Below are positions 51,866 through 60,418 of a stretch of 64,000 nucleotides of DNA, in pieces (the first letter of the stretch is position 1; each line of letters starts with the position of its first letter). The DNA comes from Gammaproteobacteria bacterium (GTDB lineage Bacteria; Pseudomonadota; Gammaproteobacteria; Ga0077536). The notes under the pieces were generated by a model that saw nothing but the letters and a program-made list of their open reading frames with translations, searched no databases and was not told where the DNA came from. The translations under genes and the position numbers were made by a program. Location of the stretch: contig JACQWY010000020.1 in assembly GCA_016209015.1 (NCBI GenBank), forward strand, positions 43,663 to 107,662. The letters are read 5' to 3'.

Positions 51866-52282
51866 CGGCTGCCTCCGCGCGTCGTGCTGCTGTCTATATC
51901 TTGCACTGCCGGCCGCACCCGCCCGCTGCGCGGCGTATCGATGCGGTAATCCGTGTAGCGCCGCTCGAACAGGCGGCGGCCGAGCGCTTCGGCGGCAGCG
52001 AGGGGTTCCGCGGGATCGCGTGCGACTTCGCCGCGGCTGTTGCCGATGCCGCGGCGATGATCGCAGAGCCCCGCATCGGACACCAGCTTCGTCTCGCCGG
52101 TGCATGAACTATTGTCCGCCCTCGCGGAATCAATCCTCGGTGCGTCTGCGCGCGACGGCCCGCCCGGTGAGGTGACCGGAGGTCCGGGCCGAGGCGGTAT
52201 GATGGGCGTGGAAGCACGGGCGGCGCCACTCCATGCCGTCAGACGTGCCAGGGTTCCCGATATCACAACCGGAGATACGAAG
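51866..52282. other. Gap without a recognised gene
   Basis: About 415 bases between the NTF2-like gene and the CHRD gene. No supported ORF; it should include the promoters for both divergent genes. Confidence 0.45.
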
Positions 52283-52879
52283 ATGAAGAACGAACTCAGG
52301 ATCTGTGCTCTCACCCTGGCGCTCGCGGCCAGTGCCAGCGTCGCGGCGCACGAGATGGTTTTCGTGACGAGCCTCTCGGGCGCGAACGAGTCGCCGTCGA
52401 ACGCGTCGCCGGGCACGGGCTCGGCGACGGTCACGCTCGACGTCGACACCATGATGATGCGCGTGCAGGCCGATTTCAGCGGCCTCATCGGCAACACGAC
52501 CGCCTCGCACATCCACTGCTGCACGCTCGTCGCAGGCGCCGGGAATGCCGGAGTCGCGACGGTGACGCCGTCGTTCGTCGGCTTTCCGCTCGGCGTGGAG
52601 GCCGGCACTTACGATCACACCTACGACATGTCCGTGGCCGCGGGCTACAACGCGGCGTTCGTCACCGCGACCGGCAGTGTGCTCAATGCCTGGACGACGC
52701 TGCTGAACGGCATCAGCGACGGCAAGGCCTACCTCAACATTCATACGAGCGCCGTGGGCTCGGGCGAGATCCGCGGCTTCCTGACGGCGGCGCCGTCCGC
52801 CGTGCCGCTGCCTGCCGCGCTGCCGCTGTTCGCGACGGCGCTCGGCGTGGCGGGGGGCTTGCGGCGCCGCTACGCCTGA
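52283..52879 (+). CDS. Secreted CHRD-domain protein with VPLPA-CTERM sorting tail
   Basis: 198 residues. A signal peptide (MKNELRICALTLALAASASV AAHE) precedes a CHRD (chordin-like) domain with LSGANESPSNASPGTGSATV, TASHIHCCTLVAGAGN and the end KAYLNIHTSAVGSGEIRGFL. The C-terminus is AVPLPAALPLF, a hydrophobic helix and RRRYA: a VPLPA/PEP-CTERM-type sorting signal recognised by exosortase. The protein is thus exported and processed at the envelope. No exosortase gene lies in the window. AGATACGAAG upstream is a weak ribosome site. Confidence 0.88.
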   Translation: MKNELRICALTLALAASASVAAHEMVFVTSLSGANESPSNASPGTGSATVTLDVDTMMMRVQADFSGLIGNTTASHIHCCTLVAGAGNAGVATVTPSFVGFPLGVEAGTYDHTYDMSVAAGYNAAFVTATGSVLNAWTTLLNGISDGKAYLNIHTSAVGSGEIRGFLTAAPSAVPLPAALPLFATALGVAGGLRRRYA

Positions 52880-52953
52880 GGGACCCCGCTCCCTCGTGGG
52901 GACGGTTCACCCGCTACGGCGCGGCGTGCATCGTCCCCACATTTCCGGAATGC

Positions 52954-54243
52954 TCAGAGCGGCGCGACCGGAATGCAAATCTCGCACTCGAATTCGCCGC
53001 TCACCGGATCGTGCGCGGCGCCGCGCGGGTAATACTCGAAGCACGGACGCGCATCGAGCTGCAGGCCGCTGGCCGGCAGCCAGTCGCGGAGCAGCGCGGA
53101 CCATGCCGCGCCGATGGCCTCCACGGTGCCGCGGAATGCATGCACCGCATATTTCCCGCCGGGCAGCGTCGTCGTGATCGCGCCGCCGTTCGGCACGAAG
53201 TCGGGCGCGACCTCCGCGCAGGCGTCGTAACGGCACTGCCCGGGCGCGGTGATGCCCGGATCGTCGTGACTGATGCCGTAGCGGGCGTGCTCGGGACCGA
53301 GCCGGTTCGCGATCGCCCACGGCACGTAGACGTCCTGCCAGAAGCGGGCGATGGGCTCGCCGTAGGCGCCGACGTGGCGCAGACATGCGACGGTCGCGGG
53401 CGGTCGATCGACGAGCGTGACATGCATGGGTTTCTCCCCGAATGAACGATATGGACCCGCAGTGTCGGGTGTCCCCGCATCTCCCGCCTGACTCGGATTG
53501 CGTTTCCCCGGGCCCGGATTGCCATCGCCCGGCACGGCATGCCGCTCGCGTCGCCAGACCGAGGGCGCGCAGCCGAAGCGGCTCTTGAACGCGCGCGCGA
53601 AAGCCTCCGCCGAGCCGAAGCCCACACTCAGCGCGAGATCGAGGACGCGCGTTCGCGGCTGCGCCGCGAGCCGTGCGGCCGCGAGCTCGAGGCGCCGTCG
53701 GCGCACGTATTCGCCGAGCGTCTCGCCCATCCACGCCGCGAAGAGCCGGTGGAAGTGGTAGGGGGAGAAGCACGCGACTTCCGCGAGCGTGCCGAGCTCG
53801 AGCGGCCGGTCGAGATGTCGATCGATGTACTCGACCGCGCGGTGCATTCTCTGCGCGTATTCCGAGCGCGACCGGGCCTCGCGGGTCGCTTCGATGGCGG
53901 CGAAGCGATCGGCCTGGAGCATGACGGCGACGAGTCCGGCCGCGCTGCCCTTGGCATGGATTTCACCCTTCGGCACGTACGCGCCCTGCAGCGCCGACAG
54001 CGGCTGGCGGACACCGTCCGCGCCCGCGACCCAGCCCGCGCCCTGGACGACGAGGAAGAGCTGATCGAAGCCGGCGCGGTGCGGGCCGATCTCGCCGCCC
54101 GCCGCGATATGCACCGCGTAGGCACGGGATTCACCAGCGCCATGCGCGAGATCGAGCGCGCAGGCGAGCGTGCTCGAATAGGCCCTGACAGGCTCGGCGA
54201 GTCCGGCGTCGAAGTCGATGATGCGCAGGGGCATGGCCGGCAC
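52954..54243 (-). CDS. AraC-type regulator with cupin and GyrI-like domains
   Basis: 429 residues in three parts. Residues ~1-115 are a cupin-like sensor (GPHRAGFDQLFLVVQGAGWV). ~130-240 are an AraC helix-turn-helix pair (EYIDRHLDRPLELGTLAEVA, FSPYHFHRLFAAWMGETLGE, LALSVGFGSAEAFARAFKSR). ~275-429 are a GyrI-like/SOUL-type ligand domain starting MHVTLVDRPPATVACLRHVG. Having both a cupin before and a GyrI domain after the HTH is unusual; most relatives have one or the other. The GyrI part begins with Met and a site-like GGAG, so separate translation is possible. Confidence 0.85.
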   Translation of the reverse strand: MPAMPLRIIDFDAGLAEPVRAYSSTLACALDLAHGAGESRAYAVHIAAGGEIGPHRAGFDQLFLVVQGAGWVAGADGVRQPLSALQGAYVPKGEIHAKGSAAGLVAVMLQADRFAAIEATREARSRSEYAQRMHRAVEYIDRHLDRPLELGTLAEVACFSPYHFHRLFAAWMGETLGEYVRRRRLELAAARLAAQPRTRVLDLALSVGFGSAEAFARAFKSRFGCAPSVWRRERHAVPGDGNPGPGKRNPSQAGDAGTPDTAGPYRSFGEKPMHVTLVDRPPATVACLRHVGAYGEPIARFWQDVYVPWAIANRLGPEHARYGISHDDPGITAPGQCRYDACAEVAPDFVPNGGAITTTLPGGKYAVHAFRGTVEAIGAAWSALLRDWLPASGLQLDARPCFEYYPRGAAHDPVSGEFECEICIPVAPL

Positions 54244-54394
54244 AGCTTACTGCAAGCTCGTCGGGAATCGAGTCGCCGGCCTGCGCAGCGGTCGCGCGGG
54301 CCGTCGAGTCCGGCCGGAATTTCATCGATAATGCGACGGCCGGCGCGCCCCGCGAGGGCCGGCCCCGGCACCCCGACACGAACGAGGAACCACC

Positions 54395-54790
54395 ATGTCG
54401 ACCGTCACGCTCATCGAATACGAAGATGCCTCGCCCAAAGTCCGCGCCGTTTACGACGACATCCGCGCGGCGCGCAAATCCGATTTCATCAACAATTTCT
54501 GGAAGGCGCTCGCGCACAGCCCGGAGACGCTCGAGCGCGTGTGGTTCACGCTGAAGGACGTGATGGGGCCGGGCACGCTCGATCCGCTGACGAAGGAGCT
54601 CGTCTACATGGCGGTGTCGATCGCGAACAAATGCGAGTACTGCATCCATTCGCACACCGTCGCCGCCCGCAAGAAGGGCATGACCGACGAGCAGTATGCC
54701 GAGTTCCTCGCGATCGTCGGCATGGCGCACCAGACGAACGGGCTCGTGACCAGCATGCAGGTGCCGGTCGACGAGGCGTTCAAGGCCTGA
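54395..54790 (+). CDS. Carboxymuconolactone decarboxylase (AhpD-like) family protein
   Basis: 131 residues. The redox motif is SIANKCEYCIHSHTVAARKK, the C-x-x-C-x3-H of the AhpD/CMD peroxidase-like fold, with KELVYMAVSIANKCEYC as the core helix. Such proteins act as thiol-dependent peroxidase components or decarboxylases. The next gene, an FMN split-barrel protein, lies 41 bases downstream on the same strand, so a shared transcript is likely. ATG 54395 follows GAGGAACCACC. Confidence 0.87.
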   Translation: MSTVTLIEYEDASPKVRAVYDDIRAARKSDFINNFWKALAHSPETLERVWFTLKDVMGPGTLDPLTKELVYMAVSIANKCEYCIHSHTVAARKKGMTDEQYAEFLAIVGMAHQTNGLVTSMQVPVDEAFKA

Positions 54791-54831
54791 GCACGACGCG
54801 CGTCCGGCAGCCCGGACCGGAGGAGCACACG

Positions 54832-55467
54832 ATGTCCGAAGAAAAGGTCTTCACCAGTGAAGCGGAGCTCCGCGCCGCGTTCGGCAATCCGATGGAGCTC
54901 GCGATCGCGAAGGCGCGGCCCAAGCTCGACAAGTATTCGAAGGCGTTCATCGAGCGCTCGCCGCTCGCCTGCATCGCGACCTGCGACGAGCGCGGCCGCA
55001 CCGACGTCTCGCCGCGCGGCGACCAGCCGGGCTTCGTGTTGATCCTCGACGACCACACGCTCTACCTGCCGGAGCGCCCGGGCAACAATCGCTACGACAC
55101 GCTGACGAATCTCCTGAAGAACCCCTGCATCGGCATGGTGTTCTTCGTGCCCGGCTACGAGGACATGCTGCGCGTGAACGGCCGCGCGACGCTCGTCGAC
55201 AATCCCGAGCTCGCGGCACGCTCGATGGTGAACGGCAAGAAGCCGAAGGTCGGGATCAAGATCGCGGTCGAAGAAGCCTACCTGCATTGCGCGAAGGCGC
55301 TCAGGCGCTCGAAGATCTGGGATCCTTCCGTGCAGCGGGATCGCAGGGAGCTGCCGTCGATCGCGCGCATGATCCTCGAGCAGTCGCAGGACGTGCTGCC
55401 GCCGGAGCCCGAGATCGCGAACATCGACGCGCTCGTCGAGGAGAATTACCGGACGGAGCTGTATTGA
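54832..55467 (+). CDS. Pyridoxamine 5'-phosphate oxidase family (FMN split-barrel) protein
   Basis: 211 residues. KAFIERSPLACIATCDERGR and DVSPRGDQPGFVLILDDHTL YLPERPGNNRYD form the FMN-binding barrel of the MSMEG_1061-type subgroup; PCIGMVFFVPGYEDMLRVNG and EEAYLHCAKALRRSKIWDP complete it. Members are flavin- or F420-linked oxidoreductases, usually of unknown substrate. ATG 54832 has GGAGGAG upstream. It is probably co-transcribed with the AhpD-like gene, suggesting a small redox unit. Confidence 0.88.
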   Translation: MSEEKVFTSEAELRAAFGNPMELAIAKARPKLDKYSKAFIERSPLACIATCDERGRTDVSPRGDQPGFVLILDDHTLYLPERPGNNRYDTLTNLLKNPCIGMVFFVPGYEDMLRVNGRATLVDNPELAARSMVNGKKPKVGIKIAVEEAYLHCAKALRRSKIWDPSVQRDRRELPSIARMILEQSQDVLPPEPEIANIDALVEENYRTELY

Positions 55468-55544
55468 GCGGAGGCGGCGCGAAGCCGTCGCTCATTGCCG
55501 CGGGAGAAGCGCGGCCCGTGGACCGGCATGCTCCGCCGAGCCGT

Positions 55545-55693
55545 CGTCCCGGCGCAGGCCGGGACCCGGTCGGTGACCTTCGGCACTCCGTGCGAATCCC
55601 GAGGGATTCCAGAGCACGTCCAGTCACGGCAAGACCCGGGATTCGACCTCGACGCCACGGTGAGATGGCTGGGTCCCGGCCTGCGCCGGGACG
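55545..55693. repeat. Inverted pair of CGTCCCGGCGCAGGCCGGGACCC repeats
   Basis: CGTCCCGGCGCAGGCCGGGA CCC at 55545-55567 faces its reverse complement at 55671-55693. Each is itself a hairpin. The same motif starts the repeats at 56930 and 57242. This fills the gap 55468-55819, where no gene was found. Confidence 0.85.
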
Positions 55694-55819
55694 ACGGCTC
55701 AGGACAATCTCCGCCGCTCGGGCAACCCGGACGCATCTTTCACGGCAATCTATGGCTCGCGTCTTCCTGCAGGTCCGGTCAGCGTCGGCGCAAGCGTGTG
55801 CGACCCGGCTCCCCCCGCC

Positions 55820-56212
55820 TCACGCCGCGTCGACGTACCGCGGCTGCCGCGCTTTGCAGTAGGCACGCTTGAAGACGACCTTCTCGCCACGGAACTGATA
55901 GGTGTCGAGCCCTTCGAGCACCTTCGGCACGCCGTCCATCACGAGATGGCAGTCCCAGCTCGCCATCACCTTGTCCTGCGTCGGATCGATGAAGAAGTCG
56001 CGGCCGATGAACTGCACGCGGCCGAATTGCCCGGAGAAGAGCGGTTCGAAGGCTCTGCGGATCGCCGCCTTGCCGCGGTTCACCGGACCGTTCACTTCCT
56101 CGTAGACGGCGTCGTCGGCGAAGAAGGTCATGAGGCCGTCGAGATCGGCGTTGTTGAAGCAGGCGGTGAATTCTTCGACGAGGCGCGTGAGCTCGGCGCG
56201 GCGGTCGGTCAT
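55820..56212 (-). CDS. SnoaL/NTF2-like domain protein
   Basis: 130 residues. TRLVEEFTACFNNADLDGLM followed by TFFADDAVYEEVNG is the NTF2-like opening, then GKAAIRRAFEPLFSG and SWDCHLVMDGVPKVLEGLD TYQFRGEKVVFKRAYC, the sheet that lines the pocket. It is not a close copy of 51512-51865. The ATG at 56212 is supported by homology. Function unknown. Confidence 0.85.
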   Translation of the reverse strand: MTDRRAELTRLVEEFTACFNNADLDGLMTFFADDAVYEEVNGPVNRGKAAIRRAFEPLFSGQFGRVQFIGRDFFIDPTQDKVMASWDCHLVMDGVPKVLEGLDTYQFRGEKVVFKRAYCKARQPRYVDAA

Positions 56213-56328
56213 GGCGGACGTCCTCCCGGATAGTTCGTTGGCGGGCCGCCGGTCGCGGCGCGGATTCGAGCCTAGCACGGCCCGGGCGGCGGAGGGGAGG
56301 ACCCTCGCGAGCGCCCGATCACCGGGTC

Positions 56329-56690
56329 TCATTCCGGCCGCGGCAGCACCGCCGGCCAGCCGCGCTCGAGCCAGGTGCGCAAGTCCGCGACGGTCTCGAA
56401 CACGTTCACTTGCAAGGTCATCAGCGGGGACGCGGCGTAGATCTGCACGACCGCAGCGAACTGCGGATCCGTCGTCAGGATCGCGAGGCGCAGTCCGGGA
56501 TTGTGCCGCGACGCGGCGTGGTCGTGCGCGGCGGTGACGAGCGCCTGGCAGGGCGTGACGTCGAAAGAATCGACGGCGAGGAAATCGCTCACGACATACT
56601 GCAGCCGACGTGCCCGGCCGTCCTGGCGGATCGCCGCGCCGGCCGCTTCGATCTCCTCGCCTGTGACGTGACTCCAAGCGCTTGTAAGCG
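56329..56690 (-). pseudogene. 5'-truncated gene for a small conserved protein (STAS/SpoIIAA-like?)
   Basis: About 115 codons read SHVTGEEIEAAGAAIRQDGR, YVVSDFLAVDSFDVTPCQAL and TVADLRTWLERGWPAVLPRP, like small proteins of the SpoIIAA-like fold. Upstream the frame runs straight into CCAATTGGTGCCTGTCC repeats and has no start codon or ribosome site, so the 5' end seems lost at the repeat array. Family assignment is tentative. Confidence 0.6.
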
Positions 56691-56699
56691 CCGTGCGGC

Positions 56700-56868
56700 T
56701 CCCAATTGGTGCCTGTCCTCGATCCCAATTGGTGCCTGTCCTAGATCCCAATTGGTGCCTGTCCTCGATCGATCCGCCGTGCCCGATCGATCCGCCGTGC
56801 CTGTCCTCGATGACGATCCGCCGTGCCTGTCCTCGATTGAGATCGCTCGATTGAGATCGATTGAAGGG
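56700..56868. repeat. Tandem GGTGCCTGTCCTCGAT short repeats
   Basis: CCCAATTGGTGCCTGTCCTC is repeated three times (56700-56770), then GATCCGCCGTGCC(TGTCCTC) variants and GATTGAGATCG repeats. The motif is the complement of the GGACAGGCAC family seen in the secretion region. Confidence 0.85.
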
Positions 56869-57450
56869 GTCCGCTTGGGATTGGGGGCGGGGGCCAGTCC
56901 TCGATTGATGTCTCGATTGATGCGTCGTCCCGGCGCAGGCCGGGACCCAGTCGGTGACCCGCGGCGCGTGCAGTGAACCGCGGAATTCTGGAGCGCCGAC
57001 ACCGATCGACGTGGCCGGATCCCGGCTTGCGCCGGGACGGCGACACGGTGGATCGGCGAGTGCCCGCGGGCGAGGCTCGGTGGACGATCCCGGCGGGGGG
57101 ATTGGAGGGGATTGGTGCCTGTCCTCGATTGAGGGATTGGTGCCTGTCCTCGATTGAGGGATTGGTGCCTGTCCTCGATTGATGCGTCCGCTTGGGATTG
57201 GGGGCGGGGGCCAGTCCTCGATTGATGTCTCGATTGAAGCGTCGTCCCGGCGCAGGCCGGGACCCAGTCGGTGACCCGCGGCGCGTGCAGTGAACCGCGG
57301 AATTCTGGAGCGCCGACACCGATCGACGTGGCCGGCTCCCGGCTTGCGCCGGGACGGCGACACGGTGGATCGGCGAGTGCCCGCGGTCGAGGCTCGGTGA
57401 ACGATCCCGGTGGCGGGATTGGAGGGGATTGGTGCCTGTCCTCGATTGAG
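56869..57450. repeat. 265-bp direct repeat, two copies with a partial third
   Basis: Unit 1 is 56869-57133 and unit 2 is 57186-57450, both beginning GTCCGCTTGGGATTGGGGGC and ending TGCCTGTCCTCGATTGAG, with only a few differences. Between them are two more 25-bp copies of GGATTGGTGCCTGTCCTCGA TTGAG. From 57451 to about 57530 a third partial unit repeats CGCCGGGACGACGACACGG. Each unit contains two inverted hairpins. Confidence 0.92.
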
Positions 57451-57634
57451 CGCCGGGACGACGACACGGTGGATCGGCGGGTGCCCGCGGTCGAGGCTCG
57501 GTGGACGATCCCGGCGGCGCGGCGGACAATCCAATCGGGATCCGGACGTTCAAAGAGCGGGGAGGCCGCATGTCGGCAGCACGTCGCGAAGCGGGGCAGC
57601 CACGGCGTTCAGCGCACGGTCGCGGGACCGCGCC

Positions 57635-58195
57635 ATGACCACGTCCCCACCCCGCCACCGCATCGAGCTGCGCCTGCGCGCGCTGGAGCAGCTCTTCAAC
57701 TCCATGGATCCGACGCCCTTCCATCACAAGGATCTCGATCCCGACGCGGAGCAGTTCATCGAGAGCTGGGCGCTCGAGTTCCCGGCCGAGAGCCGCTTCG
57801 AGATCACCATTCATCTCGAAGAACAGCCGTCGATCGCCGATCCGAAGGCGCTCGCGACCGAGGCCCTGCACAACTACTTCGATTACAAGGCCGAGATCAC
57901 GCGCCGCGAGCTGAAGCTCCTTCTGCAACAGGGACGGATCAGTCTCGCGATCGGCTTGGCGGTGCTCGCGCTCGCGCTCTTCGCCGCCGAGGCGCTCGCG
58001 AAGCTCGCGCTCGGCCGCTTCCTCGGCATCCTGCGCGAGAGCCTCACGATCGGCGGCTGGGTCGCGATGTGGCGGCCGATGCAGATCTTCCTCTACGACT
58101 GGTGGCCGCTGAGGCGCCGGCTCGGCGTGTATCGCAATCTCGCGCGGGCGCACGTGACGGTGGAGCGGATCCTCGCGGCGCCCGGGAAAGCCTGA
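57635..58195 (+). CDS. Hypothetical membrane protein
   Basis: 186 residues. The N-terminal ~90 are hydrophilic (HRIELRLRALEQLFNSMDPT PFHHKDLD, ESWALEFPAESRFEI). Then follow an amphipathic helix (YKAEITRRELKLLLQQGR) and two hydrophobic helices (ISLAIGLAVLALALFAAEAL and LTIGGWVAMWRPMQIFLYDW). The PFHHKDLDPDAEQFIESWA segment looks conserved in unnamed proteobacterial proteins. ATG 57635 was chosen since upstream codons are repeat-derived. It ends 13 bases from the convergent nuclease-like gene. Function unknown. Confidence 0.75.
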   Translation: MTTSPPRHRIELRLRALEQLFNSMDPTPFHHKDLDPDAEQFIESWALEFPAESRFEITIHLEEQPSIADPKALATEALHNYFDYKAEITRRELKLLLQQGRISLAIGLAVLALALFAAEALAKLALGRFLGILRESLTIGGWVAMWRPMQIFLYDWWPLRRRLGVYRNLARAHVTVERILAAPGKA

Positions 58196-58208
58196 GGCTT
58201 CGCGCGCT

Positions 58209-59264
58209 TCAGTCCTCCCCGCGCAGCGCCGTCCACGGATCCGCCGTGCCGGCCTCGATGTCCTTTACCGTGATCGGCGGGAAGCCGACGCTGGCTTCCG
58301 CGCTGCACGTCCAGGCCGCGGTCACGAGATCGCGGATCATCGCCGCGCCCGCGGCGAGACGCGCGACGACGAAGGCCTTGCCCGGGCCGTCACCGGTCTT
58401 GAATGCGCCCTGCTTCTCGAGACGGTAGAGCGGCGTGATTTCCGCGAGCGTCACGGCGAGATAGTCCGCGGTGTTCTTCTCGATGTCGCAGTCGAGCGGC
58501 TTCGGTGGGGGCAGCGCGGCGATCACGCTGCCGTCGGTGACGTGCGCGGACACGTAGGCCCCCTCGAACTCGGCGTGCAGCGTCTTCGCCGTCGTATAGC
58601 CCGTGGGGTTCGGATATTCACCCCAGCCGTTGAAATGAATGCTGACGTGCATGGGCTGGCTGCCGTCGGCGACGAAATGACTCCAGTAGCCGAGATCGCG
58701 CAGCGTGAGCGTCTCGCGATGCCGGCGATCCTCCTTGTACCAGCGCTTCTCCCTCGCGCTCTTCGCCTGCGCGAGGCCGGCGGTGTCCGCACGCCAGTAC
58801 GCGAAGTCCTTACGCAGCGCGAACCAGCCGTCGACGATCGAATAGGGGAGGTAACCGGCCTTGTACTGATTCACGCCTTTCGCACGGAGCGCCGTGTCGT
58901 ATTCCTCGCGATCCGGCGGCAGCGCATGCAGGGGCACGGCGCCGAGCACGAGGCCCGCGTCGTCGGCGTTGACGTAGTGTCCGGGGTTCGCGTTGCGATC
59001 GGGACTGCGGCCCGCGCCCTTCATGCGATCCGCCTCGCGGCCGAGCTCGCCGAGCCAGGTCACGGTGGCCGCACCGGTGAGGAAATCGGGCAGGTCCTTC
59101 GGCAATTCGCGCGCGGCGGTCTCGCTCACGAGGCGGTGGCCGCTTGCGCCCCAGGCGATGGCGAACGAGGGCAGGGCGGCTAGGACGAGGGCACAGGCGC
59201 GGGACATCGAGCGTCGCGAGGGGCGTTGGTCGACGCGCAGTGCGTGTGTCATCGGTGTTTGCAT
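58209..59264 (-). CDS. Secreted S1/P1 nuclease-like (zinc-dependent) protein
   Basis: 351 residues. After a signal peptide (RACALVLAALPSFAIAWG) the mature protein would start WGASGHRLVSE, with the N-terminal Trp and a His as zinc ligands. PGHYVNADD and LGYWSHFVADGSQPMHVSIHFNG supply further His/Asp ligands, as in S1/P1 nucleases and zinc phospholipase C. The active proteins cut single-stranded nucleic acid or phospholipids outside the cytoplasm. The start at 59264 has AAGGAAG upstream; ATG 59252 and 59207 are alternatives. Confidence 0.82.
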   Translation of the reverse strand: MQTPMTHALRVDQRPSRRSMSRACALVLAALPSFAIAWGASGHRLVSETAARELPKDLPDFLTGAATVTWLGELGREADRMKGAGRSPDRNANPGHYVNADDAGLVLGAVPLHALPPDREEYDTALRAKGVNQYKAGYLPYSIVDGWFALRKDFAYWRADTAGLAQAKSAREKRWYKEDRRHRETLTLRDLGYWSHFVADGSQPMHVSIHFNGWGEYPNPTGYTTAKTLHAEFEGAYVSAHVTDGSVIAALPPPKPLDCDIEKNTADYLAVTLAEITPLYRLEKQGAFKTGDGPGKAFVVARLAAGAAMIRDLVTAAWTCSAEASVGFPPITVKDIEAGTADPWTALRGED

Positions 59265-59288
59265 GGTGTCGAATCGGCTTCCTTGCAC

Positions 59289-59941
59289 GGCGCGTGCGAA
59301 ATCTCGGGGACAGGAAATCTCGGGGGAAAATTTCGGGGACACGAAACTCAATTAGGGCCTCGCGTCGTACGCCACACGGGCGCCCGGTCCCGAATCATGA
59401 AAATCTCGGGGACACGAAACTCAATTAGGGCCTCGCGTCGTGCGCCACACGGGCATCCGTTCCCGAATCAAGTTCGTGTCCCCTAAACTTTCCACACGGG
59501 CGCCCGGTCCCGAATCAAGTATCGTGTCCCCTGAACTTTCCGGGCAAGGGCGACAGGTGGAGAGTAGCGCACGCGTACGGCCCGACGAAACCGGCGTCGA
59601 GATCCGGTCGCGCAGCAGAATGAGGTTCTTCTTCGGACTGCGGGATTGCACGATTCATGTCGCCCTCGCGCAGGCGAGGGCCCAGCCGGTGACCCGCGGC
59701 ACGAGCAGTGAGCCTCGGGTATTCGAGAGCGCCGTTCCGCCCCGCGCTGGAATTCTGTGCCGGCCCCGCGGTTCGACCTTGACGCCGGAAATCTCGGGGA
59801 CACGAAAATTGATTCGGGCCTCGCGTCGTGCGCCACACGGGCATCCGCTCCCGAATCAAGTATCGTGTCCCCCAAAACTTTCCCGCAGAGTAGTGCACGC
59901 GTACGTTCCGATGAAACCGGCGACGAGTGCTTGGCGCCGCA
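59289..59941. repeat. Cluster of GGGGACACGAAA...TTTCGTGTCCCC elements
   Basis: Left ends (ATCTCGGGGACACGAAACTC) occur at about 59333, 59403 and 59793. Right ends (CCCGAATCAAGT..CGTGTCCCC) occur at about 59462, 59510 and 59851. The element at 59796-59873 is complete, with inverted ends and CCACACGGGC between. At 59660-59720 lies a GGTGACCCGCGGCACG repeat. No gene is seen in this stretch. Confidence 0.85.
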
Positions 59942-59950
59942 CGCACCAAA

Positions 59951-59978
59951 ATAAGTCCCTCCGACCCCTGTGGGTAAG
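59951..59978. repeat. Half-copy of the GTGGATAA repeat
   Basis: ATAAGTCCCTCCGACCCCTG TGGGTAAG is the right half of the palindromic unit at 23332, next to the DUF779 stop. Confidence 0.65.
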
Positions 59979-60359
59979 TCAGGCGGCGGAGCTGACGGGC
60001 GGCAGCGCCGCGATTTCCTCGTCGGTGAACAGTCGCGAGCGGGTGAGGAAGCGTTTTCCTTCGGGCCCTTCGAGCGAGAACATGCCGCCGCGGCCGGGCA
60101 CGACGTCGATGATGAGCTGGGTGTGGCGCCAGTATTCGAACTGCTGCACGCCCATGTAGAACGGCTGGCCGCCGATGTCGCCGAGGTAGACGTCGCTCTG
60201 ACCGACGTGGAACTCGCCGCGCGGATAGCACATCGGTGCGCTGCCGTCGCAGCAGCCGCCGGACTGGTGGAACATGAGCGCGCCGTGGCGCTTCTGGAGT
60301 TTTTCGATGAGCGCGATCGCGTCATCCGTGGCGAGCACGCGGGGGACGGGTGTGGTCAT
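59979..60359 (-). CDS. DUF779 family protein
   Basis: 126 residues. RHGALMFHQSGGCCDGSAPM CYPRGEF with its Cys pair, DVYLGDIGGQPFYMGVQQFE YW and HTQLIIDVVPGRGGMFSLEG are the DUF779 signatures. The family is nearly always encoded beside NAD-dependent aldehyde dehydrogenases of alcohol oxidation, as here, but its biochemical role is unsettled. It follows the aldehyde dehydrogenase on the same strand with a strong hairpin between them, so its level may be lower. Confidence 0.92.
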   Translation of the reverse strand: MTTPVPRVLATDDAIALIEKLQKRHGALMFHQSGGCCDGSAPMCYPRGEFHVGQSDVYLGDIGGQPFYMGVQQFEYWRHTQLIIDVVPGRGGMFSLEGPEGKRFLTRSRLFTDEEIAALPPVSSAA

Positions 60360-60385
60360 CGTGGCTCTCCGGATCCGAAAGTGAA

Positions 60386-60407
60386 GCGGGGCGCCGAAGC
60401 GCCCCGC
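60386..60407 (-). terminator. Hairpin between aldehyde dehydrogenase and DUF779 genes
   Basis: GCGGGGCGC-TTCG-GCGCCCCGC on the minus strand, a stable stem with a tetraloop, followed by TTCACTTTC. There is no long T-run, so it may be a weak terminator or an mRNA-processing/stability hairpin. Confidence 0.6.
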
Positions 60408-60418
60408 GGTGTCGACAC

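Noticed and set aside
56700..57530. CRISPR array
   Set aside because: Repeats are 25 or 265 bp in irregular order with no unique spacers of constant length and no cas genes.
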